From contig CAADTT010000017.1 of assembly GCA_900752065.1 (NCBI GenBank), positions 1 through 45,429 on the forward strand: a stretch of 45,429 bases of DNA. The letters are read 5' to 3'. A program made the translations under genes and the position numbers. Positions 17,637 through 26,127 of this stretch are shown piece after piece (within the stretch, counting starts at the first letter, position 1; the number at the start of each line of letters is the position of its first letter). This DNA comes from Lachnospiraceae bacterium. Its GTDB lineage: Bacteria; Bacillota; Clostridia; Lachnospirales; Lachnospiraceae. The notes below the pieces were generated by a model. It saw only the letters and a program-made list of their open reading frames with translations. It searched no databases and was not told the origin of the DNA.

Positions 17637-19943
17637 ATGGAGAATCAATATTGGAGTAGCGTGCATGCAAGACTGGATCAGAAGCAGGTTTCTGAAGAAG
17701 ATGAAAAACTGAGAGAGTTTCTGACAGCGCATAAAGTGAATGCAGGAAAGAGAGTTTCACCAATTAAAAATGAAAAAAAAGATGGCATGACGTTATCAGA
17801 GCTGGCTCGGTATTCTTTCTTGTGCTCTGAAGAAGAAGCGGTAGATCGGTCATTGCTGTTCTTTCAAATGAAGTATAATTCTTATGCCAAGCTGGAAGAT
17901 TTGCAGGATCATTATTTCGGACTATATGGAATAAGAGGAACGCACAGATTCGGAGGCAGGGCAACTCCTTATTATGTACATTATATGAGCGAAGATTCCA
18001 CATTGCTGGGACAAAACTTCTTTGATTATGTGTTTGACAGTTACTATCCTTATGAGGAAGAAGTAAAGGTAGAGTCGGTAAAAGCACTTTTAGATGAAAA
18101 GAAGCGTTTGAATAACAGAGGGGAAATACTTCAGATTTCGGAAAAGGACCGTATGCTGGTGTGCAGGATTGCGGAGGGACTTTGGCGCAGCCAGATTGAG
18201 CATCCAGATTCGCGCTTTGTCATCTGTATGGACCACCGCCTGGGAGGGTACTCCCGTTCCGTAGAGCTGTTAAAGCAGGTGTATCTGCTGCTGCCGCAGC
18301 GGCTTCGTCTGAAAATGGGATTTTGTACATGCGCTACGACGATGGACCTTGTAAAAATGGTTGAACAGTGGGAACTTCCGGTGCATGTATTTACGATGAT
18401 TCCGGACGAAGTGGAAAAACTGGAAAATGCCATAAAGGATAAAAGGGTCCAGAAGCCTATCGTCTTTTTTGATCCGCAGCACATAGAAGAAGAAAGCATT
18501 GATAAAGAGAAGCTGAACCTTCTTTTGGAGCTCAGCAAAAAAATAACACCTTCTTCCGATGCGAAGCTGGCATATGCAGAGAAAGTGGTCACAAAAGAAA
18601 AGAGAAGTTCATTTAAGAGCCTGGAGGAAATGTTAAAGAAGATCAACAGCGATGAGTTCTGCTGGTGGGACAGAAAAGATTTGGACACGGTTGAGGAGAT
18701 CCGCAATTTGTGCATGGAACAGAAGGAAATCATGGATGTTCCGATCTTAAAGGAGGAGGCATTAACTGTATTTTACAGAAAGCTTTTGCCCTGGAAGGAT
18801 TATGCGGAACAGATTGCCCGGGTTGTGGAAGAGGATACCTATTCAAATCGTCAGGAAATTCTCGAATTTTTCTCATCAGAACTGGAATTTGCCAAAGTTG
18901 TCGAGGCGATGCAGAATCTGAGAAGCAGGATAGAACAAAAAGCAAAAGCTCATGAAACAGCAGCGGTGGCAGCAGTACAGACGTCCTGGGATGCAGATGT
19001 GGCAGAACGACAGAAGCAAAAACAGGCGGAACTGGAAGAAAAAGACCGCAGATATGCAGCGCTGAAAGAGGAAAAGGAACAGCAGATTCAAGGTTATCTT
19101 TCAAAGTTGAAGAGCCAGGAGCAGGCTTTTGCACAGGAGAGGGAAGAGCAGAGCGAAAAACATCAGAAAGCTTTGCAAAAAGAGCAGGAACAGCGGAAGA
19201 GCGATCTGAAAGCTGCGGAAAATGCTTTTAATAAGGAATTAAAGGAAAAACAAATTGCTCACCTGCAGGCGATGCAGGCAGAAAAGAAACGCGGCGAACA
19301 GGAAATCCAAAAACTGAATGATACGATTGAGCAGTTAAGCAGCACGGATAACGTAAGAAAGGTAAATAAATTACAGTCTGCGTTGGATGAAAGCAATAAG
19401 CAAAAGAAAGAGTTAAAGCAGGGAAAGAAAGTTTTCCTGATTACAACAATATTGGCGGGCAGCGCTGCGGTGGTTTTTCTGGCTCTGACGATTGTGTTTG
19501 GCTTAAAGAGCGGAAAGAATGGAGAACTGACAACAAAAATTGAAACATTAGAAAGTGAGATATCTGTTCTGGAAAGCGAAAAAGGAACCTGGAAGGCGGA
19601 GAAAGAGGACTTATCAGGACAGGTTTCAGAGCTTGAGAGCAATAAGGAAGTATTAGAAAGTGAAAAAGGAGTTCTGGAGAGTGAAAAGACGGAATTAGAA
19701 AGTGAAAAGGAAGTTTTGGAGAGCGAGAAAAAAGAACTCGAGTCTGGCAATTCACAGCCAGAGGAAGGGGAAACAGATGCTGCCGGGGAGACGGATGATC
19801 AGTCAGGCGCCACGGGGGCAGAAGACGGAACTGGTTCTTCAGAAATTCCAGAGTACGGAGATGGCTCTTCGGAGACTCCGGAAGGTGGAAGTACCGGGAC
19901 CGCAGATGGATCAGGTACAGGATATAGTAATAGTACAGAATAG
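17637..19943 (+). CDS. GAP1-like, coiled-coil, membrane-spanning protein
   Basis: A 768-residue protein. Residues ~50-330 resemble the GTPase-associated protein 1 (GAP1) family: SLLFFQMKYNSY, a Gly/Arg loop with YYVHYM, and LPQRLRLKMGFCT, the last recalling the 'LP..R..lsF.T' element. A long charged coiled coil spans ~421-594. One membrane segment follows at ~599-621 (VFLITTILAGSAAVVFLAL). Beyond it lies a second coiled coil built of LESEK repeats, then an acidic Gly/Ser/Glu/Thr tail, both predicted outside the cell. So the N-terminal part would meet the GTPase in the cytoplasm while the tail reaches the wall. ATG 17637 follows AAAGGAGG. A terminator follows at 19996. The GAP1 assignment is moderate; the topology is firmer. 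Confidence 0.7.
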   Translation: MENQYWSSVHARLDQKQVSEEDEKLREFLTAHKVNAGKRVSPIKNEKKDGMTLSELARYSFLCSEEEAVDRSLLFFQMKYNSYAKLEDLQDHYFGLYGIRGTHRFGGRATPYYVHYMSEDSTLLGQNFFDYVFDSYYPYEEEVKVESVKALLDEKKRLNNRGEILQISEKDRMLVCRIAEGLWRSQIEHPDSRFVICMDHRLGGYSRSVELLKQVYLLLPQRLRLKMGFCTCATTMDLVKMVEQWELPVHVFTMIPDEVEKLENAIKDKRVQKPIVFFDPQHIEEESIDKEKLNLLLELSKKITPSSDAKLAYAEKVVTKEKRSSFKSLEEMLKKINSDEFCWWDRKDLDTVEEIRNLCMEQKEIMDVPILKEEALTVFYRKLLPWKDYAEQIARVVEEDTYSNRQEILEFFSSELEFAKVVEAMQNLRSRIEQKAKAHETAAVAAVQTSWDADVAERQKQKQAELEEKDRRYAALKEEKEQQIQGYLSKLKSQEQAFAQEREEQSEKHQKALQKEQEQRKSDLKAAENAFNKELKEKQIAHLQAMQAEKKRGEQEIQKLNDTIEQLSSTDNVRKVNKLQSALDESNKQKKELKQGKKVFLITTILAGSAAVVFLALTIVFGLKSGKNGELTTKIETLESEISVLESEKGTWKAEKEDLSGQVSELESNKEVLESEKGVLESEKTELESEKEVLESEKKELESGNSQPEEGETDAAGETDDQSGATGAEDGTGSSEIPEYGDGSSETPEGGSTGTADGSGTGYSNSTE

Positions 19944-19995
19944 ATCAGAGCATGCAGAAGCATAGGTCTGGATAAAGGAAATGTATGAAAATCAG

Positions 19996-20033
19996 AAATG
20001 CCTTCATTTTGGATAAAAATGCAAGGCATTTTT
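19996..20033 (+). terminator. Terminator after the GAP1-like gene
   Basis: AAATGCCTT (19996-20004) pairs with AAGGCATTT (20023-20031) and runs into TTT. It divides the locus into two transcripts, or attenuates read-through into the third tubulin-like gene. Confidence 0.7.
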
Positions 20034-20110
20034 GAAAATACCGAAAATTTGATTTTTTACGCTTCTACGGTAGAGTATAAGAATACAGATCAGATGAAAG
20101 AGTGGTAAAA

Positions 20111-22837
20111 ATGAGAAAACAATGCATTACGATTGTAGTATCCGGCAATGAGGAAATTTTGGGCATATGTAAGGAAAAAATTCAAAGCCAGAATGAATGG
20201 AAAGCTGCCGTTCATGCGATTGATCCGCGGGAATCCAATTTTGAGACAAATGTGCAGGAGCTTCTGGTAAGGGAATGCGGAGGCGCCATATCAACGGTAG
20301 ATTTTGTTGTAATAGAAAATCTGAGCGTACTTCCTGAAAAAGATTATGTGTTGGAAGAAGCCAGGGCGATACATAAAATATGCCTGGATACAGATAGATC
20401 TATGGACATATGTGTTGCTGGATATTTTCTGATTCCGGATACTTTTCATGAGGCAGACAAAGAGGAAGAATATGCAAATACTTATGCCGCCCTGCAAGGA
20501 TTAGAAAACAATGTGACCTTGGAAGAACCTGTATATGATGATATTGTTTTAATATCCGGACAGGATGATGAAACAGCCTCCAGAGTGTCAGAAATGCTGG
20601 TTAGTTTTGGGAGAAATGGGACAGATACTTTCGGTCATAGAGAATTATACAGAGATTGGAAGCAGGTAAAAGCAGCGTTTTTGGAGGATAAGTCTATATT
20701 ATCGGAGGGGTTATTAAAGAGTAACATATTTCCGGAAAGCGCTCATAGTTACTGTAGTATGGGGTATGCGGCAGCTCAATTTTCAGGAGAAACAGCAATA
20801 TCAGATGGGATGGCAAATGTGAAACGCCATTTGTTCGACAAAGTAAATGGGCGGGGCTGGATCAGACTGGGAGAGAAAGTTGGGGAGGAATTAATAGAGG
20901 AACAGCTAAAGCGATTATTAAATCTTGCACCGGAGGAAGATTTCGAAGAATACTGGGAGAAGTTCCTTGTTTACCCATTAAAAAAATGTGCGGTTTTGGA
21001 AGAAAGCCGGGTGGAGCTTACGCGTTCGCAAATTAACGGACGGGATACGAAAGCTTATGCGGAAAGCTACAATACAAAGGCAAGAGTTAAAAAAGGAATC
21101 AAGGAAGTTTGTGAAAATATTCAAAAAATAGCAAACGATATTGTAGAGAATGCAGAACCTATTCTGGAACAGTACGGACCGGGGATGATGGCAGAGTTGT
21201 TTTCAGGAAATACAAATATTTCTTTGGAAAAGATTCTCCATATGGGAACAGAGCGCTTAGCGAAGGTAAAAGGAGAAAAAGAGCGCAGACCAGCTTATTA
21301 TATTGTTGGAATGATGTCCGAGGAAGAGTTAAGGCAGGATATTGCGGAATGGAAAGCAGATTTTAGGCGGGCCTTAGAAACGGAGATACGGGCGGAAATA
21401 GCAGATTATTTTCTGGCGGAAGAGAGTGAGTGGGAGCATGATATTTTATGCCCGGTAAGAGAGTTTATCGGGAAATGTAAAGAAATGGCAGTTTATCTTC
21501 AGAATGAAACGGGAACTGCAGATACAGCAGTAGAAGAGGAGCAGCTTTACAGGATCAATCTGGATGAAAACAGAGAGTTTACGGACTGGATGAAAGAAAA
21601 GGTGTCCGGTGAACCTGATAAGGCTGTAATAAAAGAGTTAAAGAGGCGTTTGATTCATGGGCTGTTGGAACAGTCGAAAGGAAAAACGGCCAATAAAAAA
21701 GAAAGTGAAAATTACATTTCAGAAATTCTGTCTGGAAACGAACTGAAAAGGCAATGGACGCTGGTAGATTATTTTCAGGAGTTCGAAGAGGGACACACAG
21801 AGGAAGAGACAGTGGATATGATGCAAAGCTTCATAAGAGCGTATCTTCCCAAATTGCTCAGTAAGAGTGAGTTGACGTTAAAAATGGATATTGAACGCCG
21901 GCGGCGGAAAACATGGCTGGTATTTCCGGAAAAGATTCTGAACGTAAAATATAATGCGTATTTACGGCAGGAAATTTTTGATTTTCTGGAGAGAGAAGCA
22001 GGCCAGGACTATGAGATAGTGCCTTCAGAGAATGAGAACGAGATCCTGTGTTATCAGTCGAGCGTTGCGAATCCGCTTTATGGTGTAAGTGGAATCCAGA
22101 AGTGGGAACAGTGTTACAACCAAAGGATTGAAACGGGAAAAGCGGAATTTAACTGGAAATCCTATGTTCCGCTTGCATTGAGGCATCTGGAACGAAATGT
22201 AATTTATAAAAAGATAGATGAAGAATTTTTCTCCCCCTGTATTGATTATGCTCTCAAAGAAAAAATCATCGAGCGTAAGAGGTTCCCAGGAGAGGAGTGG
22301 AAATATCTCTATGTGATGAATCTGATACCGGATAGCTGGACAAACCTTAATGTATCCAATTATAAGGTTGGAGATGCGGAGGGAAGGGCGCAGAAAGGAG
22401 AAGCATTTTTTCAATATCTGCATAGCATGAACTCGTTTTCCGCAGACGTCTGGCAGCGGGAGATCACGCTTCCGGATGTGGGAGTGTTTTCGAGAGCCTA
22501 TGATTTTTCGGATGCGCCGGAGGGAATGGATATTGATGGCATCAGTATCAGTTACATGAAGCGTATTTTGCAAAAGAATGTCCCGCTGTTTGTGCTGCTC
22601 CGGCAGACAGTAAAAAAATATATGAGGATGCAGAGGGATATTGATGAGTTAAGGATTGCTCCGGCGCAGACGGGAAAACAGGCGCCGGAAGATACTGGCA
22701 TGCACAGGACAGAAAAACCCTTGCAGACAGATCCCCCAGTGGTGAAAAAAATGAAATACTGTAAGTTTTGCGGCAAAGAGCTGAAAACCGGAGTTGAAAA
22801 ATTCTGCTCAAAATGCGGAAGACAACTGAGAGAGTAA
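20111..22837 (+). CDS. Degenerate tubulin-like protein 3 with zinc ribbon
   Basis: A 908-residue paralogue of the two tubulin-like proteins. Shared landmarks are YFLIPDT, YAALQGLEN, FPESAHSY, IDYALKEKIIER, VMNLIPDSW and ISYMKRILQKN. The GTP-binding elements are gone: where the others have the glycine-rich T1 loop and G-box it has VVSGNEEIL and ENLSVLPEKD. It should therefore not bind GTP in the usual way and may cap, scaffold or regulate the active subunit (inference). The C-terminus has one canonical zinc ribbon, CKFCG (from residue 884) and CSKCG (from 899). The start is taken as ATG 20111; a GTG at 20102 is possible. A weak promoter (TTGATT-16-TAGAGT, 20049-20076) lies upstream, after a terminator. 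Confidence 0.75.
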   Translation: MRKQCITIVVSGNEEILGICKEKIQSQNEWKAAVHAIDPRESNFETNVQELLVRECGGAISTVDFVVIENLSVLPEKDYVLEEARAIHKICLDTDRSMDICVAGYFLIPDTFHEADKEEEYANTYAALQGLENNVTLEEPVYDDIVLISGQDDETASRVSEMLVSFGRNGTDTFGHRELYRDWKQVKAAFLEDKSILSEGLLKSNIFPESAHSYCSMGYAAAQFSGETAISDGMANVKRHLFDKVNGRGWIRLGEKVGEELIEEQLKRLLNLAPEEDFEEYWEKFLVYPLKKCAVLEESRVELTRSQINGRDTKAYAESYNTKARVKKGIKEVCENIQKIANDIVENAEPILEQYGPGMMAELFSGNTNISLEKILHMGTERLAKVKGEKERRPAYYIVGMMSEEELRQDIAEWKADFRRALETEIRAEIADYFLAEESEWEHDILCPVREFIGKCKEMAVYLQNETGTADTAVEEEQLYRINLDENREFTDWMKEKVSGEPDKAVIKELKRRLIHGLLEQSKGKTANKKESENYISEILSGNELKRQWTLVDYFQEFEEGHTEEETVDMMQSFIRAYLPKLLSKSELTLKMDIERRRRKTWLVFPEKILNVKYNAYLRQEIFDFLEREAGQDYEIVPSENENEILCYQSSVANPLYGVSGIQKWEQCYNQRIETGKAEFNWKSYVPLALRHLERNVIYKKIDEEFFSPCIDYALKEKIIERKRFPGEEWKYLYVMNLIPDSWTNLNVSNYKVGDAEGRAQKGEAFFQYLHSMNSFSADVWQREITLPDVGVFSRAYDFSDAPEGMDIDGISISYMKRILQKNVPLFVLLRQTVKKYMRMQRDIDELRIAPAQTGKQAPEDTGMHRTEKPLQTDPPVVKKMKYCKFCGKELKTGVEKFCSKCGRQLRE

Positions 22838-22896
22838 GAAGACAAAGGATTTAAAAGCTGTCTCAAAAGGATAGCCTTTGGAATGGAGGAAAAAAT

Positions 22897-24015
22897 ATGA
22901 CAGACACTTTTGATAAGAACGGGGCGCAGAATAACCCTGGAAAGAGGCGGTGCAGCGTATGCGGCAGGTGGCTGGATGATGATGAAATGTTCTGCGTAAA
23001 TTGTGGAACAAAAGCGCCAGTTGATCCGCCAGAGCCGATTCCGACTCCGACACCGACCCCAAAACCGGTCCCGGTTCCAGACCCGACGCCCGTTCCGGAA
23101 CCGCCGACACCGGACCCGCATCCGGAAAAGAAGGTTCTGCTGTATCTGGCGATTGGATGCGGAGTGGTTCTTGTAGTATCCTTTTTAATCATCTTTTTCT
23201 TTAGAGGGAAACTTGCAAAGAAAGATTCCGGACTGGAGACGCAGTCCTCTTTTCTGGCAGAAACAGATAGATCCTATATTCAGGAGACAGAGAATGAGGA
23301 CTCCTATCTGCCGGAAACAGAGGAAGAGGAGACAGAGGCTGAAATAGAGACAGATGCTGAGGAAGAGGTTAATGCGGATATCGATGCAGTACATAACAGA
23401 AACTGCACAATTTCCGGTCTGCTTTTCTATACGGATCAAATGGATGCCCCTGTTATGGTTTTAGAAGAACCCATTTCCTTATATGTAAACAGTACCAGCG
23501 GGGAGGCGGTTTATTATAAGGCAGTCTCTCAAATTTCATTTGGAACCTGCTCCATAGGTGAGAAAAAGCTGAAGAAGTACAACAATGTTGACGTTGATGT
23601 GACAGGCTCATTGTGGGCGGAAAATGATTTTGTGTATATAGATGTGCAGGAGCTTTCGGGTGAACTTCCGGAGACGGAGAAAGAGACAAAGGCGAAGAAG
23701 GAGACAGAGGCTGAAAAGGACAGTGATTATATCCTTCCGGAAAGCAATTCCAGGTATTTGACAGATGCAGATGTCGCAGGACTCAGTCTGAAAGAGATCA
23801 ATTATGCGAAGAATGAGATTTATGCCCGTCATGGCAGAAAGTTTGATTCACCGGAATTACAAAAACATTTTAATAGCAGGGATTGGTATGAGGGTACGAT
23901 TAATCCGGGCGATTTTTCCACAAATGTGTTCAACAGCTATGAGAGGGAGAATGTTCGGTTCCTTGCACAGAAAGAGGAATCCATGCAGAAAGGCGGCTAT
24001 AAGCTGGATCAATAG
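22897..24015 (+). CDS. Zinc-ribbon, membrane-anchored YARHG protein
   Basis: A 372-residue protein in ordered modules. An N-terminal zinc ribbon (C19, C22, C33, C36) leads into a Pro/Thr/Val linker like that of tubulin-like protein 2. One membrane segment follows at ~80-102. Then come an acidic Glu/Thr-rich spacer, a strand-rich middle domain, and a C-terminal YARHG domain with YARHG itself at residues 309-313. YARHG domains are extracellular and often found on clostridial cell-wall proteins. With the ribbon inside and YARHG outside it could link the cytoplasmic zinc-ribbon proteins of the locus to the wall. ATG 22897 follows a GGAGG site; the next gene begins 12 bp after its stop. Confidence 0.8.
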   Translation: MTDTFDKNGAQNNPGKRRCSVCGRWLDDDEMFCVNCGTKAPVDPPEPIPTPTPTPKPVPVPDPTPVPEPPTPDPHPEKKVLLYLAIGCGVVLVVSFLIIFFFRGKLAKKDSGLETQSSFLAETDRSYIQETENEDSYLPETEEEETEAEIETDAEEEVNADIDAVHNRNCTISGLLFYTDQMDAPVMVLEEPISLYVNSTSGEAVYYKAVSQISFGTCSIGEKKLKKYNNVDVDVTGSLWAENDFVYIDVQELSGELPETEKETKAKKETEAEKDSDYILPESNSRYLTDADVAGLSLKEINYAKNEIYARHGRKFDSPELQKHFNSRDWYEGTINPGDFSTNVFNSYERENVRFLAQKEESMQKGGYKLDQ

Positions 24016-24027
24016 AGGGGAGTACTT

Positions 24028-24984
24028 ATGAAGGACAAGACAAAAATCATGGCGCTGATCCTTGGTATCCTGTGCATATGTGTTACAGCCGCCGTTTGCC
24101 TGGTAAGCTTTTTGAAAGCGAAGGAGGCTGATGACAGGCTGACAGCGCTTGAATCCGAAATGAGGCAGTTAGAGGGCACACAGATGGAGGAGACAAGCGG
24201 CGCTGCGTCAGAAGAGGAATCGAAGAGTGTGGAGGAAACGGTCACAGAGACGGAAAGTGAGACAGAGACGACGGCTGCGGAGACAGAGACAGAGCCTGCA
24301 ACAGAAACAGAACCGGTACCGGAGACAGAAACAGATGCGTCAAATGGTTATACGGTAGCCATCGATCCCGGACATCAGGGTTCCTGGGTGGACATGAGCG
24401 ACAAGGAACCGCTGGGACCTGGTTCCAGTGAAATGAAGGCGAAGGCCAGCACGGGAACCTCAGGATGGTATACCGGTATACCGGAATATCAACTGAATCT
24501 GGATATTTCGCTGGCGCTGCAGGAAGAGCTGCAGAGCCGCGGCTATGCGGTGGTCATGACACGGACGGACAATGACACGGCAATCAGCAATGCAGAAAGG
24601 GCCACGAAAGCATATCAGGAAGGCGGCAATATTTATGTGCGCATCCACGCCAACGGAAGCGAAGATACCAGCGTGAAAGGGGCGCTGGCAATGGTGCCGT
24701 CGCCGGAGAATCCTTATGTGGGCTATCTGGCAGGCGACAGCTACACACTGGGGGAATGTATTCTGAATGCCTACTGTGAGGAGACGGGGTTCGGGAATCT
24801 TGGTATTCAGTATTATGACAATATGACTGGAATCAACTGGAGCCAGATCCCGGTCATGATTTTGGAAATGGGATTTATGACGAACGAATCTGACGACACG
24901 GCGATGGCGGATGCGGATATGCGCGTCAGGATGGTAAATGGGATTGCCAACGGCATAGACCGGTATTTTGGGAGAGAAGAATGA
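24028..24984 (+). CDS. Membrane-anchored N-acetylmuramoyl-L-alanine amidase
   Basis: A 318-residue Amidase_3 enzyme that cuts the bond between N-acetylmuramic acid and the stem peptide of peptidoglycan. An N-terminal membrane segment (residues ~7-28) is followed by a short coiled coil and a Glu/Thr-rich spacer (to ~108). The catalytic domain carries all the zinc and catalytic residues: DPGHQG with H116, E153 in the PEYQLN segment, H207 in RIHANG, and E280 in ILEMGF. It is therefore likely active. It overlaps the next gene by 4 bp (ATGA), so the two are translationally coupled. Its position in the locus ties wall cleavage to the tubulin/GTPase module. Confidence 0.88.
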   Translation: MKDKTKIMALILGILCICVTAAVCLVSFLKAKEADDRLTALESEMRQLEGTQMEETSGAASEEESKSVEETVTETESETETTAAETETEPATETEPVPETETDASNGYTVAIDPGHQGSWVDMSDKEPLGPGSSEMKAKASTGTSGWYTGIPEYQLNLDISLALQEELQSRGYAVVMTRTDNDTAISNAERATKAYQEGGNIYVRIHANGSEDTSVKGALAMVPSPENPYVGYLAGDSYTLGECILNAYCEETGFGNLGIQYYDNMTGINWSQIPVMILEMGFMTNESDDTAMADADMRVRMVNGIANGIDRYFGREE

Positions 24985-26087
24985 AGAATAGGCGAAACAG
25001 GCATGAAGATATCCTGGCAGTGACGGTGTCTCTATGTGCCGTGATTTGCGTGATGCTCAATGCCGTAACAGTAAAGAATATACTGTCCTATCAGAATATT
25101 TTTGACCGGTCGGAAGCACTTTCGAAAAGGATGGCCGGGTGGGGGAAAAAAGCTTCCGTACCGGAGGATGCGGAATATTCCATACCGGAGAGTGAAGCGC
25201 CTTTCGTGCAGGAGAGAGAGACGGCGGCGGAAATCATCAGCCAGGAAGAGGTACAGGATATTCAGGAAACGGTGACTTCTGTAGAGGAAACAGAGGCAGG
25301 ACAGGAACAAACAGGGGAGTCAGCAGCCGGGCTGGAGCTTGAAAGTATCTTAGAAAATACGGCAGATCCAGGAGGACAATGGGCAATCAGTGTCATGGAT
25401 CTTCAGGAAGGCGCGGCTTATGGATGGAATGAAGAAGTCTCCATGCAGTCTGCCAGTGTGATCAAGGTATTTATCATGGCGGCGGTTTATGGGAGGATCT
25501 GCTATCCGCCTGATGAGGCGTCGGCAATCTATGCATCTGAACAGTATGAAGGGGAGCTGAAGGATCTATTGACAAATATGATAACTGTCAGTGACAATCA
25601 TGCGGCAAACCGTCTCGTAGAGCTGTTGGGGTATGGGGATTTTCAGGCAGGGAAAGAAGTCGTGAATTCTTTCTGCCAGTCGAATGGTTATGCCGAAACC
25701 CATCTGGGCAGGCGTTTTATGGAAGAGAATCCCCAGGATGACAACTATACGACAGCGGCGGACTGCAGAAAAATTCTTTGTGACATTTATAATGGGGGAT
25801 GCGTGTGTGCAGAAGCGTCAGGGAAGATGGTTGCCCTGCTTCAGAACCAGACGGTGAAAACGAAAATATCTGCAGGGCTTCCCGGCAGCGTTTTAAGTGC
25901 CAACAAGACGGGAGAAATGCCGGAAGGATATGGTCTGGGATGCATAGAAAACGATATTGCGATCGTATATGGAGAACAGAAGGATTATATAATCTGTGTT
26001 CTGGCGAATGAGCTGGGAGGAAGAAACGAAGAAGCGAGGCAGAGGATCGGGGAGATCTCCCGCCTGGTGTACGAGAAACTGAAGTGA
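24981..26087 (+). CDS. Membrane-anchored class-A beta-lactamase-fold serine hydrolase
   Basis: A 368-residue protein with an N-terminal membrane segment (~9-35), a Glu-rich spacer (to ~120), and a class A beta-lactamase-like domain. The three signature motifs are present: SxxK as SVIK (S159, K162), SDN (204-206), and KTG (309-311). The usual Glu166-type omega loop is not obvious, so it may be a DD-peptidase- or esterase-like hydrolase rather than a true beta-lactamase. It is fused in translation to the upstream amidase, which favours a role in peptidoglycan metabolism. I see no sign of a resistance cassette. Confidence 0.82.
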   Translation: MKNRRNRHEDILAVTVSLCAVICVMLNAVTVKNILSYQNIFDRSEALSKRMAGWGKKASVPEDAEYSIPESEAPFVQERETAAEIISQEEVQDIQETVTSVEETEAGQEQTGESAAGLELESILENTADPGGQWAISVMDLQEGAAYGWNEEVSMQSASVIKVFIMAAVYGRICYPPDEASAIYASEQYEGELKDLLTNMITVSDNHAANRLVELLGYGDFQAGKEVVNSFCQSNGYAETHLGRRFMEENPQDDNYTTAADCRKILCDIYNGGCVCAEASGKMVALLQNQTVKTKISAGLPGSVLSANKTGEMPEGYGLGCIENDIAIVYGEQKDYIICVLANELGGRNEEARQRIGEISRLVYEKLK

Positions 26088-26127
26088 AGCAGATTTTAAC
26101 TTATGACAATAGAGAAGGATAATGAAA

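Noticed and set aside
24981..26087. Antibiotic-resistance beta-lactamase
   Set aside because: Membrane-anchored, lacks an obvious omega-loop catalytic Glu, and is translationally fused to a wall amidase; a peptidoglycan role fits better.
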